The notes: a model not told the origin generated them from the sequence alone. A stretch of 62,089 nucleotides of DNA from Legionella drozanskii LLAP-1 (GCF_001467585.1 NZ_LNXY01000028.1:138297-200385); one strand, 5' to 3'. Positions 45,895 to 55,645 are shown, counted from the stretch's first letter. Program-made: numbers and translations.

Positions 45895-46863
45895 GTGACC
45901 TGGGAAAAAATTCTGGCGCAAGGATTTGCTTCCGTCAATGAGTTGCTAGAGTTTTTATCATTACCGTTAGAATTAGGTAGTGAGCTAGCTGAGAAACAAT
46001 TTAAAACACGAGTCCCTCGAGGCTTTGCTGCGCGCATGCAAACTGGAAATCCACAAGATCCCCTTCTTTTGCAAGTCCTTGCTGTCAATGAGGAGGTGCA
46101 GCCTGTTGATCATTATATAAATGACCCGCTTGCTGAATCGAGCGTAAACCCCTTGCAGGGACTTATGCATAAATATCAAGGACGGGTGCTACTGACTTTA
46201 ACAGGCGTTTGTGCTGTTCATTGTCGTTATTGTTTTCGACGTCATTTTCCTTATCAAAAAAACAATCCTGGTCGAAATGGTTGGCAAGAAGTTCTTGATT
46301 ATATTCGCCAAGATTCAACTATTTTTGAAGTCATTTTAAGTGGCGGTGATCCCTTGTTGGCGGCAGATAAAGTTTTGGGCGAGTTTATCCAGCAATTAGA
46401 CACAATTCCTCATGTCAAAACACTACGTTTTCACACTCGGATCCCAGTGGTTTTACCAGAACGGATTAATGAGACTTTGCTAGCAATGCTTGCTCAAACC
46501 CGATTGCGCAAAGTGGTTGTATTACATGTTAATCACGCTCAAGAATTAGATGAACAGGTACAGCGAGCTTGTGTTGCATTACGCCAAGTTGGTTGCCATT
46601 TACTGAATCAATCCGTGCTATTGAAGACAGTTAATGACGATGCAAAAACCCTAGCAACTTTAAGTGAGCGTTTGCTTGACTGTGGTGTCTTACCTTATTA
46701 TTTGCATGTACTAGATAAAGTAGCAGGCGCTGCTCATTTTGATTTGTCAGAAGAGTCTGCACGCGCAATTCATCTTCAGTTACAAGGGTTGCTACCAGGC
46801 TATTTAGTACCACGTTTGGCGCGTGAAGTACCTGGCAAAGCGCATAAAATAGTATTGTCATAG
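45895..46863 (+). CDS. epmB: EF-P beta-lysylation protein EpmB (lysine 2,3-aminomutase-like)
   Basis: 322 residues. The radical-SAM cluster motif is [16 protein letters not shown] (CxxxCxxC), and SGGDPLLA is the GGDP motif. The length is that of YjeK/EpmB and shorter than catabolic lysine aminomutases. It isomerises L-lysine to (R)-beta-lysine for attachment to EF-P Lys34. Its position directly divergent from efp is the classic arrangement. The start is a GTG at 45895 without a strong ribosome site. It converges with ppk, leaving 14 bases. Confidence 0.95.
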   Translation: MTWEKILAQGFASVNELLEFLSLPLELGSELAEKQFKTRVPRGFAARMQTGNPQDPLLLQVLAVNEEVQPVDHYINDPLAESSVNPLQGLMHKYQGRVLLTLTGVCAVHCRYCFRRHFPYQKNNPGRNGWQEVLDYIRQDSTIFEVILSGGDPLLAADKVLGEFIQQLDTIPHVKTLRFHTRIPVVLPERINETLLAMLAQTRLRKVVVLHVNHAQELDEQVQRACVALRQVGCHLLNQSVLLKTVNDDAKTLATLSERLLDCGVLPYYLHVLDKVAGAAHFDLSEESARAIHLQLQGLLPGYLVPRLAREVPGKAHKIVLS

Positions 46864-46877
46864 CTTGATGCAGATTT

Positions 46878-48947
46878 TCAATCTTCTTCCGCTTTGGCAT
46901 ACAGTTCTAATAATTTCTCCTGAGCACTATAAGTACCATTCCCTATCCGCTTATAGCTGCCATCTGCTTGCATTTCCCACGCATTGCAATTATCTCTTAA
47001 ATAATTTTTAAAGATTTCTTGTTTAATACGTTTACAGCAAGATTCATTGAGAATAGGGAACATAATTTCAATGCGGCTATAGAGATTACGCTCCATTAAA
47101 TCCGCACTCGCGCAGTAATAACGCTCCTCTAGTCCAGTACGGAAATAAAAAACGCGATGATGCTCAAGGAAACGACCGACGATTGAAATAACGCGGATAT
47201 TGTCGGAAATACCAGGGATACCAGGTTTGAGGCAGCAAACGCTCCGTACCAATAAATTAATTTTCACTCCTGCTTGCGATGCCTGATACAGAGCTTGAAT
47301 CATGGTTTTATCAGTTAATCCATTCACTTTAATATTGATTTCAGCCTCTTTACCTTCGAGGGCCGCTTGACGGCATTCATCAATAAGGTGCAATAAATTT
47401 TTCTGCAAGGTAAAAGGTGAGTTAGAAACTGCTTTGAGTTTTACGGTCTTACCTAAACCCGTCAATTGCTGAAAAATGATTTGGATATCAGCAGCAATAG
47501 TTGGTTCAGAGGTTAATAAACCTAAATCAGTGTAACGTTTCGCGGTTTGTTCATGGTAGTTACCTGTTCCTAAATGAACATAGCGCTTTAATTTTCCATG
47601 TGTACGTCGCACAACCAGTGTCATTTTAGCGTGCGTCTTATATCCCATAACCCCATAGAGAACCAAAACACCGGCTTCATGCAAACGATTTGCAAGTTTT
47701 AAGTTCGACTCCTCATCAAAGCGGGCGCGTAGTTCAATCACTGCAGTGACTTCCTTGCCAGAACGAGCCGCCTCTACTAATGCTTTTACCATAATAGATT
47801 CAGAGTGAGTCCGATAAAGTGTTTGTTTAATGGCTAGAACATTAGAATCAGCGGCGGCTTGGCGAACAAAATCGATCACTACATCGTAACTTTGATAAGG
47901 ATGATGCAATAAAATATCGTGCTCATCGATGACGCTAAATAAACTCCGCTTATGTGCTACTGCAGGGTATTGAGCAATAAGAGGTGGATAATTTAACTCT
48001 GGCCTATCGATCCGATTAAGTACACTGTAATAGCGTTGTAAGTTCACCGGTCCATCACAATAGTAGGCATCTTCATGATGGAGATGATGTTTTTGCAAAA
48101 GAAAATCAACAATATGTGGCGGGCAGTGAACATCGACCTCAAGACGCACCACATGACCGTAATGCCGAGAAAAAAGCTCGCGTTGTACGGCAACGGCTAA
48201 ATCTTCTATTTCTTCTTCCCGCAAAAATAAATCGCTATTCCGTGTTAAACGGAAAGGGTAGCAGCCATCTATTTCCATGCCTGGAAATAAACTGTAAATA
48301 TGCGTCTGAATAATGGATGACAAATAAACAAAATAACTACCCCCATCAAGACAAAGTTCAGAAGGTAGGTGGATCATCCGAGGCAGCGAGCGAGGAGCAT
48401 GGACTACCGCATAATCAATATTACGATCAAAGGCGTCTTTGCCTCGCAGGGAAATAATGAAATTCAAACTCTTGTTAAATAATCGTGGGAAAGGATGAGC
48501 TAAATCAAGTGCTATCGGACTTACGATCGGTAAAATTTCGTTTTTGAAATAATGTTTCGCCCAAAGATGAATATCCTCATCCCAATCTTCCACAGAAAGG
48601 AAATGAATATTGGCTTTTTTCATTGCTGGTAGCAGTTCTCTATTAAAGATGTGATAGAGTTCATCCGTTAATAGATGGACTTTTTTACTTAACTGCCCAA
48701 AAATTTCATCCGCTTGCAGGCCGTCTATATAAAGTTTTCTGGAGGAGAGTGCTATCTTTTCCTTTAATCCTGCGACACGGATTTCAAAAAATTCATCGAG
48801 ATTACCGCTGCAAATACAAAGAAACCGCATTCTTTCAAATAAGGGGAATCGCTCATTTTTTGCTAGCTGCAATACACGTTCGTTAAACGACAACGCGGTG
48901 AATTCGCGATTGATATAGTACTCAGGATTATCTAAATCACTATTCAC
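46878..48947 (-). CDS. ppk: polyphosphate kinase 1
   Basis: 689 residues, full length. It starts with YINREFTALSFNERVLQLAKN and contains LAIKQTLYRTHSES, the active-site regions MGYKTHAKMTLVVRR (phospho-acceptor His) and RYVHLGTGNYHEQTAKRYTDLGLLT, and ends with typical YSAQEKLLELYAKAEE. It polymerises phosphate from ATP into polyP at the membrane. Translation begins at GTG with AGAGG nine bases in front. No ppx gene is next to it. The next leftward genes further right (CYTH-like, chromate transporter) are 147 bases away on the same strand. Confidence 0.97.
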   Translation of the reverse strand: MNSDLDNPEYYINREFTALSFNERVLQLAKNERFPLFERMRFLCICSGNLDEFFEIRVAGLKEKIALSSRKLYIDGLQADEIFGQLSKKVHLLTDELYHIFNRELLPAMKKANIHFLSVEDWDEDIHLWAKHYFKNEILPIVSPIALDLAHPFPRLFNKSLNFIISLRGKDAFDRNIDYAVVHAPRSLPRMIHLPSELCLDGGSYFVYLSSIIQTHIYSLFPGMEIDGCYPFRLTRNSDLFLREEEIEDLAVAVQRELFSRHYGHVVRLEVDVHCPPHIVDFLLQKHHLHHEDAYYCDGPVNLQRYYSVLNRIDRPELNYPPLIAQYPAVAHKRSLFSVIDEHDILLHHPYQSYDVVIDFVRQAAADSNVLAIKQTLYRTHSESIMVKALVEAARSGKEVTAVIELRARFDEESNLKLANRLHEAGVLVLYGVMGYKTHAKMTLVVRRTHGKLKRYVHLGTGNYHEQTAKRYTDLGLLTSEPTIAADIQIIFQQLTGLGKTVKLKAVSNSPFTLQKNLLHLIDECRQAALEGKEAEINIKVNGLTDKTMIQALYQASQAGVKINLLVRSVCCLKPGIPGISDNIRVISIVGRFLEHHRVFYFRTGLEERYYCASADLMERNLYSRIEIMFPILNESCCKRIKQEIFKNYLRDNCNAWEMQADGSYKRIGNGTYSAQEKLLELYAKAEED

Positions 48948-49094
48948 GGTCTATACCTCTCGGAATGAAGTTGTTTGAATTGCATAAAATAAGATTGATT
49001 AGTTAATTTTGCCAGTTGCTCTTAAAAAATGCGAGTTATTCCGCGAGGCAAATTGAATAAGATTTCAGGGATGGATTTTTAGCAAAAAGAGGGT

Positions 49095-49631
49095 TTAACT
49101 TGGCTTAACAAGGAAGAAACAAATCGCTATAAATGCGATAAACCCCCAGAAGGGCGAAAGTTGAAAATAAACTAATCCCACAAAAAACAAAGTCGTAGCA
49201 ATAACGATGGGCAGAGAATAATACATCCCAATCACGCTTTGAGCGACAGAATAAGAGGCTGCGGCTAACAAGGCTAAGGCGCCATACTGAACAGCAATCA
49301 TAATTTTTTGGGTTATTGGGCCATTATTTGAGCTCAATAATTGATAGCCTAAAATAGCTAAAATAAGACCGGGCAGATTTAAACAGGCTAAGGCTAAAAT
49401 TAATCCCAACATTCCTGCTGCTTTGTATCCAATTAACGCCGCAAGTTTTACAGCCGTTAGGCCAGGGAAAAGAAAGCTTGTGCCGACCATGCTGACAAAT
49501 TCTTCTGGGCTGATCCAATGACGATTGGTCACTGCCTCATATTCCAAAAGTTTTAGCATGGAGTTGCCCCCACCTAAGGAAATGATGCCAATTTTGCCAA
49601 AGCTGAGTACGATGGCGAGCAGATTATTCAT
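49095..49631 (-). CDS. one-domain chromate transporter (CHR family)
   Basis: 178 residues with about six membrane segments. FGKIGIISLGGGNSMLKLLEYEAV and NRHWISPEEFVSMVGTSFLFPGLTAVKLAALIGYKAAG are the CHR signature. Short CHR proteins usually come as pairs of homologous half-proteins; only one half is coded here. Function is efflux of chromate or a related oxyanion, though many family members have other unknown roles. The ATG overlaps the stop of the upstream gene (ATGA), so the pair is translationally coupled. Confidence 0.85.
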   Translation of the reverse strand: MNNLLAIVLSFGKIGIISLGGGNSMLKLLEYEAVTNRHWISPEEFVSMVGTSFLFPGLTAVKLAALIGYKAAGMLGLILALACLNLPGLILAILGYQLLSSNNGPITQKIMIAVQYGALALLAAASYSVAQSVIGMYYSLPIVIATTLFFVGLVYFQLSPFWGFIAFIAICFFLVKPS

Positions 49632-50251
49632 CGTAGTGCAAAAGTTTGTTTAAGAAAGCTTACATAGTCGCAGGAAAGCTGTTCTCCCAGCAAGTGTTTT
49701 GCGATCGTAGAAACTAAAGTTTTAGAACGGCCTTCCACGCAAGCACTAAAGTATATTTGTTTGTTAATTATTAAACGTGCCAATTCAAGTTTTATGGTTG
49801 GCTCGCTTGGCAATTTATAAACCAACGCATCTTTTGCCACCTGAATTTCTATTTGGTTTTTTTCTATTTCCGCTAATAAAGTTGGCGCATCAAGCGCTTT
49901 AGTTCCCGGTAGGATTTCATTGCTTGGAAAATCAGCAAGATCAATTTTTTTTCCATAACCCCGTAATAAGTTGGTCTCTTGTAATAAAGGTTTATATAAC
50001 AACTGCATTCGGCGATGTTTAATATTAAAGTTTTTGTCAGCTAATAGAGCGTAGGAGTCTTGTCGATGTTTAATAGCGTAGTTTGAAAGGAGTAAAAATC
50101 GCTCATCTAAACCCTTTAAGCAAATTATGGTATTTGCCGGCCAAAAATAGCGAGCTTCCCAACGTATTTCATCTCGCGAATCGCTCAAGTTTTGCAAATT
50201 AAGCAAATTAACACTATCAATTTCAAAATTCCAAACTAGACGTGTCTTCAT
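49628..50251 (-). CDS. CYTH-like protein of unknown function (207 aa)
   Basis: A soluble protein. I see E-I-R-W-E-A-R near the N-terminus, a later IKHRRMQLLYKPLL, then LELARLIINKQIYFSACVEGRSKTLV and CDYVSFLK at the end. This order of charged strands and a final SY..L-type motif is like a divergent CYTH (triphosphate tunnel metalloenzyme) fold, which binds polyphosphate-containing molecules such as tripolyphosphate or ATP. The assignment is tentative. It shares an operon with the half-size chromate transporter by a four-base overlap; ppk lies downstream on the same strand. Confidence 0.5.
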   Translation of the reverse strand: MKTRLVWNFEIDSVNLLNLQNLSDSRDEIRWEARYFWPANTIICLKGLDERFLLLSNYAIKHRQDSYALLADKNFNIKHRRMQLLYKPLLQETNLLRGYGKKIDLADFPSNEILPGTKALDAPTLLAEIEKNQIEIQVAKDALVYKLPSEPTIKLELARLIINKQIYFSACVEGRSKTLVSTIAKHLLGEQLSCDYVSFLKQTFALR

Positions 50252-50418
50252 AATAATAATGATTAGATAAAAGATTTACGCTAGTTGATTCATGCGAGTA
50301 AATCAAGTAATCCTCTGTTAATAAACTATTTTTACTTGCGTTGAATGACTCGCAAAATGATTCAAGACGGGTATATACTAAGATCTCAAACGCCTAATCA
50401 GTAAAGGAAGGTATTCTT

Positions 50419-52857
50419 ATGGCTACTCTGCTATTTCTTATTTATCTGGTTTTCACTTTAGTCGTACTCTACTGTGGTATGAGCGCAATAACTTGGGAAA
50501 TAGGGAGTGCTGTTTTCTTGATTCTTGCCACATTTTGGACTGGTATGAACTGGTTTCTCGGTTTGCTCATCTGGCTAGTAATTATTGCAGCAGTGGCCCT
50601 GATAAATATTGAGTCGTTACGGAATGCCATAAGCGATTTCTTATTTGATAGGATAGGTAAATTAGTACCAAAATTATCAAAAACGGAAGAAGAAGCCTTA
50701 AATGCCGGGGATACCTGGTTCGAAAAAGATGTATTTACCGGTTCTCCTAATTGGGACAGCTTAATGAGTGTTTCTTCAGAATTGAGTACTGAAGAACAAG
50801 CGTTTCTTGACAATGAAGTACAAACTTTATGCCAGATGCTTGATAATTGGAAGATTAAACAAGCAGGGGATTTACCAGAAGAAATTTGGAATTACATTAA
50901 AGAAAAAGGCTTTTTAGGATTGGTAATTCCCAAAGAATATGGCGGAAAAGGGTTTTCAGCGCGTGCACATTCTGATGTGGTACTTAAAGTAGCGAGTCGT
51001 TCACCTGCGGCTGCAGTCACCGTGATGGTGCCTAATTCTTTAGGCCCTGGCGAATTACTTAATTATTATGGAACGGATGAACAAAAAGCTAATTATTTAC
51101 CCAACTTAGCAAAAGGCGTCGATATTCCCTGTTTTGCTTTGACTGAGCCTGGCGCAGGAAGTGATGCAACTTCAATCCAATCTGAAGCTATTGTCGTTAA
51201 AAAGAAAGTCGACGGTAAAATCGTGCTAGGTCTTAACATTCGTTTAAACAAGCGTTGGATTACCTTAGCTCCTATTGCGACTTTAATCGGACTTGCAGTA
51301 AATTTGAAAGATCCTGAAGGCTTACTGAAAGGCGAGGGTAATGAGGGAATAACTTGTTTATTAATTCCGCGAGATACTGAGAATTTAATTATTGGCAATC
51401 GTCATCTGCCAGCAGATCAACCTTTTATGAATGGAACGATACGGGGCGAAAATATTTTTGTTCCTATTAGCACTATCATCGGCGGACAAAAAAATGCAGG
51501 CCATGGTTGGCAGATGCTCGTTGAATGTTTATCCATCGGTCGCTCTATTTCTTTACCGGCTTTAGGTGCGGCATCTTCTTCTGTGTCTTATCTAACCTCA
51601 GGTGCCTTTGCGAGGATTCGTCGACAATTCTCGGTTGAAATTGGAAGTTTTGAGGGAATCGAAGAAAAATTAGCCGAAATCGCTGGTTTAAATTATTTGG
51701 TTAACGCGACTCGTCTTTTAACAGTTGCTGCAGTTAATCAACATAAAAAACCCTCCGTTGCTTCGGCTATCACCAAATATTTTAATACCGAGCTTGCACG
51801 CATCACGATAAATAGCGCGATGGATATTCACGCAGGCCGCGCTGTGGTGTCAGGAGCACGTAATTATCTTTCCGATTTTTATCAAAGTATTCCCATCTCA
51901 GTGACTGTTGAGGGAGCAAATATTATGTCCCGCAACTTGCTTATTTTTGGCCAAGGATCCATGGCCTGTCATCCCTATGTACGAGATGAGTTTTATGCCA
52001 TCTCTCATGGAAATAAAGCGGCCTTCCGTCCGTTGATTTGGCAGCACATTTATTATTCCATGCGAAATTTTGCCAAAGCGCTCTGCTCGGCCTGGACTGC
52101 AGGATTATTTATTATGGTGCCAGCTAATGATTTAAGTTACGAATACAAACGTTTAACTCGTTTAAGTCATGCCTTAGCATGGTTATCTGATTTATCGTTA
52201 ATTTATTTAGGTGGCGATTTAAAACGTAGAGAGCGTCTATCGGCAAGATTAGCGGATGGTATGTCCTTTCTTTACATGGGGATGGCGGTACTTCGTTCTT
52301 ATCATGAAAATAAAGAGAACCCAGACGAAAAATTGCATGCTCAATGGGCATTAAGATATTGCTTCTATCAAGCACAAAAATCGATGATCAGTTTTTGCCG
52401 TAACTTCCCATCCCGAATCTTGGGTGTACTAATGCGTATCATCGCTTTCCCACTAGGACAAACGATGGCTTATCCTAGCGATAAATTAGATCATCAATTA
52501 GCCCGATTGATGATGAAAAATAACCACTATCGGGATCGGATGATGAAATTACTCTATTTAAGTGGTGATCCTAATCAGCCGATTGATAGAATGGAACAGG
52601 CTCTGCAAATGATCATAAAGAGTGATGATCTGTATAAGAAAATACCTGATCTGAGACGCTATAAATTCGGAGCTTTGAAAGAGAAACTTGCCGAAAAAGT
52701 AGCTAAAGGGGAGCTAACGCAAGTAGAAGTTGATAATATCATTAACGTGGAAAGAGCTTGTTGGGATGCGATCCAAGTCGATGAGTTCTCTTTTGATGCG
52801 ATGAAAAAGAAAAGTTTTGCTTCACTGGCTGATAGCTTTGCCAACCCGATGGATTAA
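50419..52857 (+). CDS. fadE: acyl-CoA dehydrogenase FadE (YafH type)
   Basis: 812 residues, the size of the large bacterial FadE (about 814). Two hydrophobic helices occupy the N-terminus (LLFLIYLVFTLVVLYCG, LLIWLVIIAAVALI). The flavoprotein part has LVIPKEYGGKGFSARAHS, VMVPNSLGPGELLNYYGT, FALTEPGAGSDATSIQS (FAD/substrate) and DIHAGRAVVSGARNYL. The 230-residue C-terminal extension is specific for FadE. It catalyses the first beta-oxidation step, making trans-2-enoyl-CoA. AAGGAAGG sits before the ATG. Single gene with its own promoter. Confidence 0.95.
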   Translation: MATLLFLIYLVFTLVVLYCGMSAITWEIGSAVFLILATFWTGMNWFLGLLIWLVIIAAVALINIESLRNAISDFLFDRIGKLVPKLSKTEEEALNAGDTWFEKDVFTGSPNWDSLMSVSSELSTEEQAFLDNEVQTLCQMLDNWKIKQAGDLPEEIWNYIKEKGFLGLVIPKEYGGKGFSARAHSDVVLKVASRSPAAAVTVMVPNSLGPGELLNYYGTDEQKANYLPNLAKGVDIPCFALTEPGAGSDATSIQSEAIVVKKKVDGKIVLGLNIRLNKRWITLAPIATLIGLAVNLKDPEGLLKGEGNEGITCLLIPRDTENLIIGNRHLPADQPFMNGTIRGENIFVPISTIIGGQKNAGHGWQMLVECLSIGRSISLPALGAASSSVSYLTSGAFARIRRQFSVEIGSFEGIEEKLAEIAGLNYLVNATRLLTVAAVNQHKKPSVASAITKYFNTELARITINSAMDIHAGRAVVSGARNYLSDFYQSIPISVTVEGANIMSRNLLIFGQGSMACHPYVRDEFYAISHGNKAAFRPLIWQHIYYSMRNFAKALCSAWTAGLFIMVPANDLSYEYKRLTRLSHALAWLSDLSLIYLGGDLKRRERLSARLADGMSFLYMGMAVLRSYHENKENPDEKLHAQWALRYCFYQAQKSMISFCRNFPSRILGVLMRIIAFPLGQTMAYPSDKLDHQLARLMMKNNHYRDRMMKLLYLSGDPNQPIDRMEQALQMIIKSDDLYKKIPDLRRYKFGALKEKLAEKVAKGELTQVEVDNIINVERACWDAIQVDEFSFDAMKKKSFASLADSFANPMD

Positions 52858-53080
52858 GCTGAGGCTTATAGAGGAGCACCCTAGATTGGGCTAAGGTCTA
52901 ATCTATGCAAGTTCCTTCCCCGTCCTGAGAAGGTTCGAATCGCATTTTTTACTTTCTCTTAACGATTATTAGAGAAAAGCAATGACCGCTAAGCAAGCTT
53001 CATTTGCTATAATGATCAAAAGTTATTATTTTGATTAATTAATCAGTCGATTGTTTTACTAAATTGCAGTGAGAGATAGA

Positions 53081-53842
53081 ATGGTCAGAGAAAAAAAATC
53101 ATTGCCTCTAACACATCGCGGTAGCGGCGTAAAGCAGTTAGCACCTGGAGTGGATGCAATAGAAAATGCGATGGAGTTGGCTAGATTCAACTCTGAAACT
53201 GCCGATTATTTAGTAGGCAGCTTCAAGAAGAGCATGTTCAACTTAGGCAAAAGTATGATTGAGAGATCAAAAGGTATGCTGAAAAAGTTGGAAAATTTTC
53301 GAGATTTTGTTTTCCTCCAAAATGATTCAAAAGGCGGAGCATGGGCAGGCAAACCGGTTAAAACTGACTTTAAAAATTTCCAACAAAATGTGGCTGATAA
53401 AGCTGCGGAAGAGTTTACGACAGCAGTTACCAACCCAGTTAAAATTGATTTTGCTGTGAGCAATGAATCTGAATTTATTCGGGGTTTTAGCGCTGACGGT
53501 AAGAAATTATCCAAAGACTCAGCGAAGCCTCTGGATACCTTACTTAAAGCCTTTTTAGCTGAAAATGATTTGGTCGATAAGAAGAGTGTTCTTTATCAAG
53601 CAAACGATAAAGGGGTTATCAACCAAATTGATGGTGTACCGCAAAAAGCAGATCCTCAGGATGCGAGAGATACAATAGAAGATGGTTTGCCAGATTACCT
53701 TGATGATAGAGGCATTACCGTTACAGTAAAGAGCCACACACATCCTGCAGACCGTGCTGGAGTTCAAAAGGGTGCTCAGAAAGATGCAGAACCAGCACCG
53801 ACTCCGGAAGACGAAGGGCCATCAGCAGCTCCAGCGGCTTAA
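53081..53842 (+). CDS. unknown protein with acidic/Pro-Ala tail, candidate effector (253 aa)
   Basis: A soluble Lys/Asp-rich protein with no signal peptide. Residues about 20-110 are helical (IENAMELARFNSETADYLVGSFKKS). The middle has a compact alpha/beta stretch up to RGITVTVKSHTHPADR. The last 25 residues, KDAEPAPTPEDEGPSAAPAA, are acidic and small-residue rich, resembling the E-block tails of Dot/Icm substrates. No catalytic motif is apparent. I use the ATG at 53081; a GTG four codons earlier is possible. It lies upstream of the amgK-murU/lptD block; a Dot/Icm substrate of unknown function near lptD is what I recall for L. pneumophila, unverified. Confidence 0.7.
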   Translation: MVREKKSLPLTHRGSGVKQLAPGVDAIENAMELARFNSETADYLVGSFKKSMFNLGKSMIERSKGMLKKLENFRDFVFLQNDSKGGAWAGKPVKTDFKNFQQNVADKAAEEFTTAVTNPVKIDFAVSNESEFIRGFSADGKKLSKDSAKPLDTLLKAFLAENDLVDKKSVLYQANDKGVINQIDGVPQKADPQDARDTIEDGLPDYLDDRGITVTVKSHTHPADRAGVQKGAQKDAEPAPTPEDEGPSAAPAA

Positions 53843-53882
53843 CCTCTTGCTTGGTAGCGAAATCTGTAGCTCGTAAGGAAAT

Positions 53883-53901
53883 CCTCGCGGCTAACGCGGG
53901 G
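53883..53901. terminator. GC-rich hairpin between converging genes
   Basis: CCTCGCG-GCTAA-CGCGGGG pairs over seven bases (one G-T). It lies between the effector-like gene and the converging murU gene. No clear T-run follows on either strand, so termination is only suggested. Confidence 0.35.
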
Positions 53902-53941
53902 TCCAGATTCTATGACCTCGGTTCGGTCTTGGCTAACTCAT

Positions 53942-54604
53942 TCAACAACACAATGAATTCGCAAAGTTGAGCCGTTCCACTGAACCAATGTCAACCCATA
54001 AACCTTGATAAAGCTCACCTGTAGCCAAATTTTCTTTAATTAATTGATGGAACATGGGAACAAGAGAATAACGTCCCGGTTTATATTGCTGAAAAGCTTC
54101 TGGATGGTAGCAGGCTATGCCCGAGTAGGTGTAGCGTTTACGCTGATTACTCAATCGATTGTGATGAACTAAATCAAAATCCCCCTGACTATTATGTTGA
54201 GGATTATTAACCAGTACCAAGTGCATTTGGACACCATCCATTATATGAAGCAAATTAAAGTCATAATCAGTAAAAATATCTGCATTGACCGTCACAAAAG
54301 GATCTACCCCCAGCAAAGGCAGCGCATTATAAATTCCTCCTCCGGTCTCAAGTCCGCCTGGTGGTTCGGGGGTATAGCAGATTTCTATTCCCCATTTTGC
54401 CCCATTTCCCAGATGTTCGCGTATTTTACCGCCAAGATAAGCATGATTAATAACAATTCGCTCAAAACCAGAATTGACTAATTTTTCCACATGATATTGA
54501 ATCAGTGGTTTATGATGAACCAAACACATGGCTTTAGGTAAGCTGTTTGTAAGGGGCTTCAAACGTTCCCCTCTCCCTGCAGCTAAAATCATCGCGGTTT
54601 TCAT
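53942..54604 (-). CDS. murU: N-acetylmuramate-1-phosphate uridylyltransferase MurU
   Basis: 220 residues, the normal length. The nucleotidyltransferase motif MILAAGRGERLKPLTNSLPKAM is followed by VHHKPLIQYHVEKL, ETGGGIYNAL and VTVNADIFTDYDF (metal-binding Asp). The cytoplasmic enzyme makes UDP-MurNAc from MurNAc-1-P, the fosfomycin-bypassing branch of wall recycling found in Pseudomonas and relatives. The frame is open 19 codons upstream, but the ATG at 54604 overlaps the stop of amgK (ATGA) and is the right start. Located as in other gammaproteobacteria next to lptD. Confidence 0.93.
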   Translation of the reverse strand: MKTAMILAAGRGERLKPLTNSLPKAMCLVHHKPLIQYHVEKLVNSGFERIVINHAYLGGKIREHLGNGAKWGIEICYTPEPPGGLETGGGIYNALPLLGVDPFVTVNADIFTDYDFNLLHIMDGVQMHLVLVNNPQHNSQGDFDLVHHNRLSNQRKRYTYSGIACYHPEAFQQYKPGRYSLVPMFHQLIKENLATGELYQGLWVDIGSVERLNFANSLCC

Positions 54605-55584
54605 GGTAAATGAATCCTGTTTTGTACAAACTGATAAAAAGGGGCAAATTCCTCGTAGCACTCAAGGCAGGCTATTACGTAATGAAGCGTCAAAGGTAAA
54701 TCCTGTAAATAATTAGGTTTACCATCACGCAAGTATAAGCGAGAAAAAACACCTAACACTTTGAGATGACGTTGTAGGCCACAGTAGTCAAAAGCGCGAA
54801 CAAAAGCGGGAAGAGAATTTGGTTTGGCTATCGATGATTCCTGATAGAAATAAGTCAACCAATTCATGACTTGCTCTCTCGGCCATTGAACATAACAATC
54901 TTTTAGTAAAGAAACTAAATCGTAAGTAAAGGGCCCATACATCGCGTCCTGAAAATCGATAACCCCTAATTGAACAGGCTCGCTATTAGCAAGCAGCATA
55001 ATATTGCGGGAATGATAATCACGATGAATAACCACTTTGGGCTGCTGCAAAATTTCATTACTAAGCCAATCAAAGGTCTGATTGATTAATACTTCCTCCT
55101 CCGCACTCAGTTCGATTTTTAAGTAGGCTTGCAAAAACCATTCTTTGAATACATTTAATTCATATAAGATAAAATTCTTGTCAAAAGCGGGTAATTGCTT
55201 TGCTGTTGAAAGAGTGCCCAGTTGAAGAGTATTTAAAGTATTCATCGCTGCTTTATACAGCGTGTCAGCCGTTTCATCGGAAAGCGCTTTGAGTAGTAAA
55301 GTATCTCCAAAGTCGTCCAGGATAGCGAATCCTTCTGCGATATTTACGGCGTAAATGTGCGGCGTATTGATACCTGCAGCAGATAATAAATTAGCAATCG
55401 CTAAAAAAGGCTCGATCGTTTCTTTATCAGGCGGTGCATCCATGACAACCTGAGTTTTCCCTTTATAATGAAGACGAAAATATCGCCTGAAACTAGCATC
55501 ACCTGCTAAAGGAACGAGTGTAAATTGAGATGAGGCAAGTATTTTTTCAAGCCACGTGTTAAGTGCGTTTTGTCGATCATGCAT
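54601..55584 (-). CDS. amgK: anomeric MurNAc/GlcNAc kinase AmgK
   Basis: 327 residues of the aminoglycoside-phosphotransferase fold. VVMDAPPDKETIEPFL is typical for AmgK; the catalytic loop is VVIHRDYHSRNIMLL (Asp, Asn) and the metal motif LGVIDFQDAMYGPFTYDLVSLL. It phosphorylates MurNAc at C1, giving the substrate of MurU, with which it shares a four-base overlap. GAGGAG stands six bases before the ATG. It is divergent from lptD, with 61 bases between starts, so the two promoters must overlap. No MupP gene (the phosphatase of this pathway) is visible in the window. Confidence 0.93.
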   Translation of the reverse strand: MHDRQNALNTWLEKILASSQFTLVPLAGDASFRRYFRLHYKGKTQVVMDAPPDKETIEPFLAIANLLSAAGINTPHIYAVNIAEGFAILDDFGDTLLLKALSDETADTLYKAAMNTLNTLQLGTLSTAKQLPAFDKNFILYELNVFKEWFLQAYLKIELSAEEEVLINQTFDWLSNEILQQPKVVIHRDYHSRNIMLLANSEPVQLGVIDFQDAMYGPFTYDLVSLLKDCYVQWPREQVMNWLTYFYQESSIAKPNSLPAFVRAFDYCGLQRHLKVLGVFSRLYLRDGKPNYLQDLPLTLHYVIACLECYEEFAPFYQFVQNRIHLP

Positions 55585-55645
55585 GCTATACTCCTCAGCT
55601 TTAATTCTTGAGCGCTCTAGCGCATGTGAATCATAAGGTATTTTG

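Noticed and set aside
45751-45921. N-terminal extension of EF-P by 57 residues
   Set aside because: EF-P is about 189 residues in its family and a good ribosome site stands right before the ATG at 45750; the extension also overlaps the epmB start.
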